Notes under the pieces: model-generated
The model's database searches: none
Told to the model about the DNA's origin: nothing
What the model saw: the letters and a program-made list of their open reading frames with translations, nothing else
Shown here: positions 58,054 to 64,000 of the stretch, piece by piece
Numbering within the stretch: position 1 is the stretch's first letter
How the letters are laid out: the number at the start of each line of letters is the position of its first letter
Source of the DNA: Cucurbitaria berberidis CBS 394.84
Lineage: Eukaryota > Ascomycota > Dothideomycetes > Pleosporales > Cucurbitariaceae
DNA length: 64,000 bases
Direction: 5' to 3'
Assembly (NCBI RefSeq): GCF_010015615.1
Contig: NW_024468936.1
Location: 3,951,663 to 4,015,662, forward strand
Program-made: the position numbers and the translations under genes

Positions 58054-59123
58054 TTAAGCACTACCCTCCTCTTTCTTCAACCGCTCAAATAGCTGCACAA
58101 AGGCGGCCGGCTCCTGTGCGCCACCGATTTCTGAAGGTGGTAGTAGTCAGTAAAAATACGCCAACTGTTTAAGAGGCCAGGAGGGATGACAATACATAGC
58201 AGTCTATGTCCTAGGACTCGTAGAACACTTCGACTGGCGTTCTCAACACAACACATGTTGTGGGAAAGTACGCTGAATGCTCTAAGAGTACCTAAGACAT
58301 TACCTGTTTGTGCCGCGACCTTACTTACCGAACCGATCATTGATCCTGTAATTTGGCACTCCGCTGATGTTCTGTTTGCGCGCATTCTGCACCTCCTTAT
58401 CGACCTCGGCCCCTCCCTTTCCACCTTCTAGCCAATCCTTGACCTCTTTCTCTTCTAGCCCTGCCTTCACACCTGCCTCGATTAAGGTCGGCTGGCTCGT
58501 AATGTCTTTCTCATTTTCGAAGTAAGCGGCAAAGAGCTCTTCAATGACGCGGGTCTGGACCTGAGATCCCTTCGTCTTTCCAAGCTGGACAAGGCGATGC
58601 GAATCACGCGTGTTGCCAGTCTTGCCGCCATACTTGAAGTGAATCCCTTCAGCTTCGCCGGTCTGCGACATTCTCTCCTGCATTATGAGTGTTCGCTCTT
58701 TACCCCATCTGGACTCGTACATTTGCTGCTTGTCGGCACTTTTCGGCGCATCTGGATTTAAGTAAAAAGGAAACCAGTTGATAGAGAACGTATCGTTGGA
58801 GTTCGGGTGTCTCTCCTTGTAGGCTGCGATGCCCTTCTCCAGGCGCTTCTTGCCGACGTAGCACCATGCTGGCATGGTATTAGTTCGACTGTGCATAGTG
58901 GAGATTCTTCGAGCATGAAGCACTTACGACACACTGTATCTGAGGTGACGCTGAGGTTACTGAAAATCCGTTCCGTCAGCGTTTTCATCAAGGGATGTGA
59001 AGGGGGGGCTATGGGCTGGGGTACATCAAGAGTGCCCCATATAATTTGGTAGAATAGCGGTATACGGACTTCGAAGGCACCCAACATAACTTTGCTGTCA
59101 AGCTGTACTTACAAGTTTGTCAT
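58054..59123 (-). CDS. DsbA/FrnE-like thioredoxin-fold oxidoreductase
   Basis: Four exons, complement(58054..58130, 58329..58868, 58928..58959, 59113..59123), give 219 residues. The first two exons are tiny (11 and 32 bp). They were found from splice sites and give MTNFNLSVTSDTVCPWCYVG, with the redox motif CPWC at 14-17. The helical insert has FSINWFPFYLNPDAP. The C-terminus has ISGVPNYRINDRF with the cis-Pro loop, then IGGAQEPAAFVQLFERL. FrnE-type DsbA proteins are disulfide oxidoreductases or isomerases; in fungi they are cytosolic and some lie in metabolite clusters. A link to the nearby isocyanide genes is only positional. Confidence 0.9.
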
Positions 59124-60436
59124 TTTGCGAAGGGTTGCTTTGAACGCCACGATGAAGATGTTTCAGGTGATATACCTTGGCCCGTGTGATGTCCTTTGGT
59201 GGAACTGGATATGGTATCTCTCTTGCCCGTCAGTTGAAGGCAAGGTTTCTTTATATGGCGAGAGTTGCTGACAAATTAGCTCTGAGGAAGTACGGAAGCT
59301 CGCCCCTTCCAACTTCCGAAGTTAACCCTCGAACAAAATGACCGCCTTCGCATCCTCTTTTGTACCTTCTCCCGTTCGCCTATCCACTTTCCAAACCACC
59401 CACTCACGCGCTAGAGTCTTTCAATTCGCAGTCTACATCCATTGGGCACGTTGATGTATCCAGGTAGTCGACGATCCCTGAGCAGGTAGCTTGCAGCAGC
59501 CGTGATTCGCGACCTGACAAGCTTGTCTGCAGGATGAGGTAAGAGCTCCATGTTACCTTCAAGGAGTTTGCATACCTACAAACATGGGACGGTATCAAAG
59601 CGTCCTGAACGATAAAATGAACAAAACGTCGGCGCCACTCATGCCAGTGGATGTTGCTCAGCTGTGGAACGAATCAATCGGGTTTCAAAGGGGCTCCTAC
59701 ACACCATTGAGCCTTGCGAATATACCTTCGAAAGCAAATGCCACAACCTGCTGTTCTCGCATTGATGAAAGATGCCGTCTTCTTAGGGTGGAGGTGAGAA
59801 GAAAGAGCGATAGATCCTCAAAGAAGATGAGCGCCAAGGAACCAGAACGATCGGTGAACACCAACACAACAAGCCATGCACGCTTTCTAGGACGAAATGA
59901 AGAATACGCTGAATTGAGAAACAAGGCGCAGATTTGCGCACATACAGGAGCAGCCACTAATTCGCGGGTTACACTTGCTTTCCCTGTGCATCAAGCTCCA
60001 ATAGGTCACTGCCAAGCCTCGTTTCTCTGCTGTCTCTCTAAACCCAACCACACACTCTTTTTTCGTCAGTTCTCCATGCATATACAAGTTTCAGTTCGCG
60101 ATCCTGCGCTCTGCGCTCTGTGCTATGAGTGATGAGAATATCGATCTTGATCGCGAGGTGCGAAGCCATCTAGGCCGCCACAGCGGTTGCAATGGCCGTG
60201 TTAATGGAAATATCAACAGCCTAGTGGAAGTCGGTGTTGATGATTGGAGCGTCATGTATTTTTCATGATACCAAACCTGTACCTTCAGGCTCAGCCACGG
60301 GGCACCAATGGGGGAAGCAATTTCTCAATACGGCTCTAGGTCTTGGTAACCCTTTTTCTGCTTCCGCATAACTCATCTCTGTTACCTTCAATCGTCCCCT
60401 CTTCTCAACGGTTAACCAAGTCCACCTTTGTGTCGT
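59124..60436. other. spacer, no firm gene
   Basis: A 182-codon ATG frame exists at 59584-60132, but its composition looks random and no family is recognised, so it is not called. Confidence 0.5.
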
Positions 60437-61283
60437 ATGGCAGCTGCTCCTCCAATGAAGCAATCGGCCACGCTCTTCAGCCTGGTCGCTGCTCTACCGG
60501 TAGCCCATGCAATCACATTCGGAAGCCCTGCACCTACAGCTACGAGCCCAAAGCGGGCTCTTGATGGGACGAATCCAAATCTAACGAAAGGACCCTCTGT
60601 CAACGAGTGGATGACACATCAAGGTTAGTTTGATGGAGACTATTGTATTTCACTGTCACTAATTACCTCAAAGCTTCAGCTGCTAAGACAACACAGCATC
60701 AGGAATAACCTGCAACGCTGGGCGAACATGCATTCTCCTCAAGAGTGCCAGCATCGGAATGGCGGGGTGCTGTGACGGCGTAGACACCCAAGATTGCGGA
60801 TGGTCACCTCAGTGCGTCGACTATCGCGTCTACGTGGGTGGCAATTTCAGTACCAAATGCATGCTTAATGGTTTTGTGCACAAGTGCACTGATGTATTGT
60901 CGCCACAATGCGTCACCTGGACGTATCCGAGCGATGGCGTTGCCCACTATGGATGTGCGGCTACTTCGAGCAATACCATCTACACTAGTCTTCAACACGC
61001 CACCGATTGCCTAGGCGATACAAAAAGCATGGAACTGCCCACTGTTAGTGGCAATGGAATCACGGGTTTCAAAAAAGCTACGAGCACTGCTGTTGAGCCA
61101 ACACACATGCCCTCTGGTGGTGGTGGTAATAGCAGCAGTGGAACACGGACAACCAAGAAGATTGCCATCGGGCTCATTGTTGGCATCATCACCGCAATCT
61201 TCCACATCCTCTTCGGCATAATCGTCCCCCTTCAGACAATATCAGATTCAAGTCGTAGAGGCGCACGAAGTGGACGCGATTAG
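60437..61283 (+). CDS. secreted Cys-rich protein with C-terminal membrane segment
   Basis: Two exons (60437..60623, 60697..61283) give 257 residues. A signal peptide (ATLFSLVAALPVAHA) is followed by a Pro/Thr/Asn-rich stretch. A Cys-rich domain of about 120 residues has spacing starting C-x5-C, then GCCDG, DCGW, and CVDYRV. A Ser/Thr/Gly linker leads to one hydrophobic segment (IAIGLIVGIITAIFHILFGI) near the C-terminus and a basic tail, so it is probably a type I surface protein. I know similar unnamed proteins only as hypothetical in Dothideomycetes. Function unknown; a cell-wall sensor-like layout is possible. Confidence 0.75.
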
Positions 61284-61946
61284 TGTACCACAGTCTCCGA
61301 AATACCCGGGACCAGTGTACGAGATGGGACAAGGAAAATAAAATCTATTTATTATAAAGATAGTTGCCTAGGACCTACCAACTCATGAAGAAACTAACAT
61401 ACCATACAGACGTCATGTGTACATTTCACATCCTACAGAGTCATATTCCTGAATGCGCGTCTTGATTTGACCAGGGAGTCTGTGTTTAGTAGTGCTATGG
61501 CACTTGGTATCAAACCCTTTGAAAGTAGGGGTGGTTTGTCCTCACCCGGATCGTTGTACAATTACTCCCGCAATTACTCCCGCAATATAACAAGTGAAGA
61601 CGCTTCTCCTAACTGTGCGGGTATGTTCTAGTAGATCGTGGCGTCTGAAGAGTTCTATTCGTGCGATTTTGTTTGGTCTAGAAGTGTACCAGTGAAAGGC
61701 ATCAATTAAGCTGGCCGAGGACGCTGTTGGTGCGGGAGGTCTAGATGCAATTTGAGTTGCGTATCAAAGATAGTAGAGGACAACACAAGGATAGATTGAC
61801 TTGGCTGATACACAAAATTTGAGTTCCCTAGATATATGGGCACTCGATACCAAACAAACGTCTCTTGACCTGCCGCCTTTCGCTAAGCTTACAATTCAAA
61901 ATATACATATCGAAGGTATGCCATATCCTACGTCTACAGCTACGTC
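61284..61946. other. convergent spacer
   Basis: It contains a CAATTACTCCCG tandem duplication near 61558-61586 and no supported gene. Confidence 0.5.
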
Positions 61947-62669
61947 TTACAAAAACCTTGCGGGCGAGCTCTTCTTCAGCACCAGTGGATGTCTATGCAC
62001 ACTGGGCATGAGACCCAGCCCGATTGCTCTCCTGATTGCTTTTGCAATCTTCCTCTGGTTTTTCGGCCGCAGTCCGGTGTCTTTCGAGTGCTTTATTCGT
62101 CCCATCTCGGTCATGTACTCGGACATCATTGTGTAGTTCTGCATCTAATTAGGCTCATAATTATCGCCTAGTTTTCCGTCAACTCACCTTATACTCCAAG
62201 ACGGGATTGATACCCAGCACATCGAACGCATCCTCCTGAGGCCTCTTTCTCCCAAACTTCCACTTCTTCTGCTCCGAGCCCGACAGATCATGCGGTGCAT
62301 ATACGTCCCCAGGCTGCCATCTGCGGAATATCTGGCGCTGGAACTGACTTCTCTTCTCCGACTCGATCATCTCCCGTGTCTGGGTTGGGCGGTCAAGGCC
62401 AGCTTCTCGGGCAAAGCGCGTGGCCAGGGACGAGCCGCCTGGCCGCTGCTGGTTGGTGGAGGGATTGCGGGCAGCACTGCTACCGCCGAGGATGGAGAGG
62501 AGGGCGTCATCTGTAGAGCCTTAGTACGAGGGTTCGGAGGAGCTGCGGAGGTGACTGCTGGCGTACCTTTCTTCTGGGGCCCCGAGGAGAAGCACCGTAT
62601 GCAATTTCTACTCGCTACTATAGGCGCCCTGAACGGCAATCGCGTAATTGACATGTTGGCGGTGGACAT
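61947..62669 (-). CDS. RSM18: mitochondrial 37S ribosomal protein bS18m
   Basis: Three exons, complement(61947..62138, 62188..62510, 62567..62669), give 205 residues. The N-terminal presequence is Arg/Ser-rich (CIRCFSSGPQKK). The middle carries QRQIFRRWQPGDVYAPHDL. The C-terminal S18 core reads SEYMTEMGRIKHSKDTGL, then RPKNQRKIAKAIRRA and GLGLMPSVHRHP. It belongs to the small subunit of the mitochondrial ribosome. It is divergent from a second mitochondrial gene, with 278 bp between the two start codons. Confidence 0.93.
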
Positions 62670-62947
62670 GTTGCTGTAGTCGTGGGTGACTTTTTCGACA
62701 TGCTGCTCTCGGAGGTCTATCTTAGTGTCTTGGCGCGCGTGATGATTTCACACCAGAGTCCACCCTCACAGCAGTCTTCACACGCTCCCGTCTCGTCTCC
62801 CTCTTGCACACAATTTTGTTCATCATTTAATAGCTCATGGACGCCGTCGTCGTCTAAGACCTTCCTTCAGCGTGCGTCAATTGCGCTTCCACCTACGTCG
62901 TCAAGTTGCACATTCGTGCAAAACAGCTACCTAGAGCTCCACTCACC

Positions 62948-64000
62948 ATGTCGTCGCATTTGACCCGCGTTGTTTTCCGCAGCATCATCGCGAACGAACC
63001 TCTGCTGTACCGTGGCTGTCGCCATCAAGCCCCCCGACCGCGCCTCACAATCCACCATGGCGATCGAGCGCCCCCGCAGATCCAACGAAGGACATTTCTT
63101 AATTTCTTCAAGCCGCAGCGGAAACTTAAACCGATGGAAATGCCGGCTGGCCTCGAGAAGATGGCCGAGTTGATGTATGCACAAAACAACGCTCTACGAC
63201 CACCAAAACCGAAAGAGGTTGCTCACGCGTTGGTGGCCTTCTTTGCTCAGAGGAAAGGAGCTCTTGAGGACTTCCACATTGCTACTGCGCACAACGCCCT
63301 CAGTCATCTCTTGGGGAATCCGCAAGAAAATGGGCAATCTTGGCTGAGCACGAAAGAATTGGACATGATTTTCACTACATTGCTGGCTCCATCGAAGCGG
63401 CCGGAAGCCATCGGGCAGGCACATGTTGAATTTGGTCGAGCCATAATTGACGAGCTTGCAAAGATGGCGGAGACTAAGGAGGGCGAAGCCAATGTTAACA
63501 CCCTCAAGAAGGAGTATCGTCTAGACGAGATGCGCATGAACGCGAAACTAATACGACTGTTATCGAGATTGGGGGCTGCCATCGAAGCGAGGAACACTGC
63601 TGCAGAGAAGGTCCGATACGATCCAACCGCGTTACCACAACATCGTTCAATTTCTCTACGTGTATGGGGTGACGTGCTTGGAGGCCTCGTCCGGGAGGGA
63701 AATCTAGACGAAATCCTGAAAACGACCGAAATGCTACAATCGTTGTCTATCCCCTTGACACAGTCGATGCAGGCCAGTCTAGTACAGTTTTTTGCCAAGC
63801 GAAAGGACCTTGAAAGAGCCAAACTCTGGTATTCCCATTCGAGTTTGAGATGCTCAGGCGAAGCAGGCGCGCGTCCCTACCTGGCTGCGAGCATTGACTT
63901 GTTGAAAGCGTGCGCGTTAAGTGGTGATATTTCCTTCGGCCAACAGGTGGTAGCCAACACGCTCAAGGGTAAAATGCGAGAGAAAGAATCATGGGACGCC
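62948..64000 (+). CDS. mitochondrial helical-repeat (PPR-like) protein, 3' end beyond window
   Basis: An ATG at 62948 opens a frame that stays open for 351 codons to the window end. The N-terminus (MSSHLTRVVFRSIIANEP) is a mitochondrial presequence with Arg and no acids for the first 14 residues. The rest is all helical, with paired-helix patterns such as LRVWGDVLGGLVREGNLDE and ASLVQFFAKRKDLERAKLWY. These resemble pentatricopeptide repeats. PPR proteins bind organellar RNA. No full canonical PPR consensus can be counted here, so the family is inferred from pattern and from pairing with RSM18. Confidence 0.7.
   Translation, partial: MSSHLTRVVFRSIIANEPLLYRGCRHQAPRPRLTIHHGDRAPPQIQRRTFLNFFKPQRKLKPMEMPAGLEKMAELMYAQNNALRPPKPKEVAHALVAFFAQRKGALEDFHIATAHNALSHLLGNPQENGQSWLSTKELDMIFTTLLAPSKRPEAIGQAHVEFGRAIIDELAKMAETKEGEANVNTLKKEYRLDEMRMNAKLIRLLSRLGAAIEARNTAAEKVRYDPTALPQHRSISLRVWGDVLGGLVREGNLDEILKTTEMLQSLSIPLTQSMQASLVQFFAKRKDLERAKLWYSHSSLRCSGEAGARPYLAASIDLLKACALSGDISFGQQVVANTLKGKMREKESWDA

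Noticed and set aside
59584..60132. 182-codon ATG frame on the plus strand
   Set aside because: No family pattern, random-looking composition, comparable open frames on the other strand; not convincing without transcript data.
1..64000. tRNA or rRNA genes
   Set aside because: I looked for GGTTCRAATCC-type T-loop sequences on both strands and saw none convincing; a covariance-model scan would be decisive.
1..64000. CRISPR arrays, operons, Shine-Dalgarno sites
   Set aside because: The genome is eukaryotic; the tandem repeats seen are simple microsatellites.

Overview
The window is genomic DNA of a filamentous ascomycete. Most genes carry short introns (about 45-110 bp) with GTRNGY donors, CTAAC-like branch points and YAG acceptors, and the proteins are typical Pezizomycotina orthologues. 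A 2.2 kb, extremely AT-rich island with a RIP-like C-to-T signature, together with the protein sequences, suggests a Dothideomycete, probably Pleosporales; this last step is inference. One 100-N assembly gap lies at 37382-37481.

Layout. 1-10.7 kb is housekeeping: an NMT1/SsuA-like binding protein (cut by the window edge), a dienelactone hydrolase, RFA1 (replication protein A large subunit), a zeta-crystallin-like quinone oxidoreductase, the GINS subunit SLD5 and a CDC25 phosphatase. 10.7-21 kb is gene-poor and accessory: a long GC-normal spacer, the AT island (about 12.86-15.04 kb), a Trp-rich orphan protein, an SRPK-like kinase and a disordered orphan reading frame without an ATG. 21-43.8 kb is dense housekeeping: POL5/MYBBP1A, UBP14, ISU1, a YPR011C-like mitochondrial carrier, MRM2, an SSXT/Snf11-like Q-rich protein, MED4, NCS-1, a TM9SF/EMP70 protein and a CSN12/PCID2-like PCI protein.

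45-56 kb is the most interesting part. A 26-residue, seven-cysteine metallothionein with one intron is followed by the wreck of a Ctr copper transporter, then by a DIT1/PvcA-type isocyanide synthase divergent from a CYP56/DIT2-like P450, and by a DHA1-type MFS exporter. This is the gene set of the yeast dityrosine locus and of fungal isocyanide clusters, some of which answer to copper. Here it sits beside two copper-homeostasis genes, and the synthase carries an unusual 13-residue tandem-repeat tail. Repeat relics surround the copper genes: one matches the AT island and another matches the 5' end of the 20.7 kb orphan frame.

56-64 kb holds a secreted GH5 mannanase, a DsbA/FrnE-like oxidoreductase, a secreted Cys-rich protein with a C-terminal membrane segment, and a divergent pair for mitochondrial gene expression: RSM18 (bS18m) and a helical, PPR-like protein cut by the window end. 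Exon coordinates were derived by hand from frame continuity and splice signals; nearly all close in frame. The exceptions are the first gene, the ISU1 intron 1 donor and the decayed Ctr gene.
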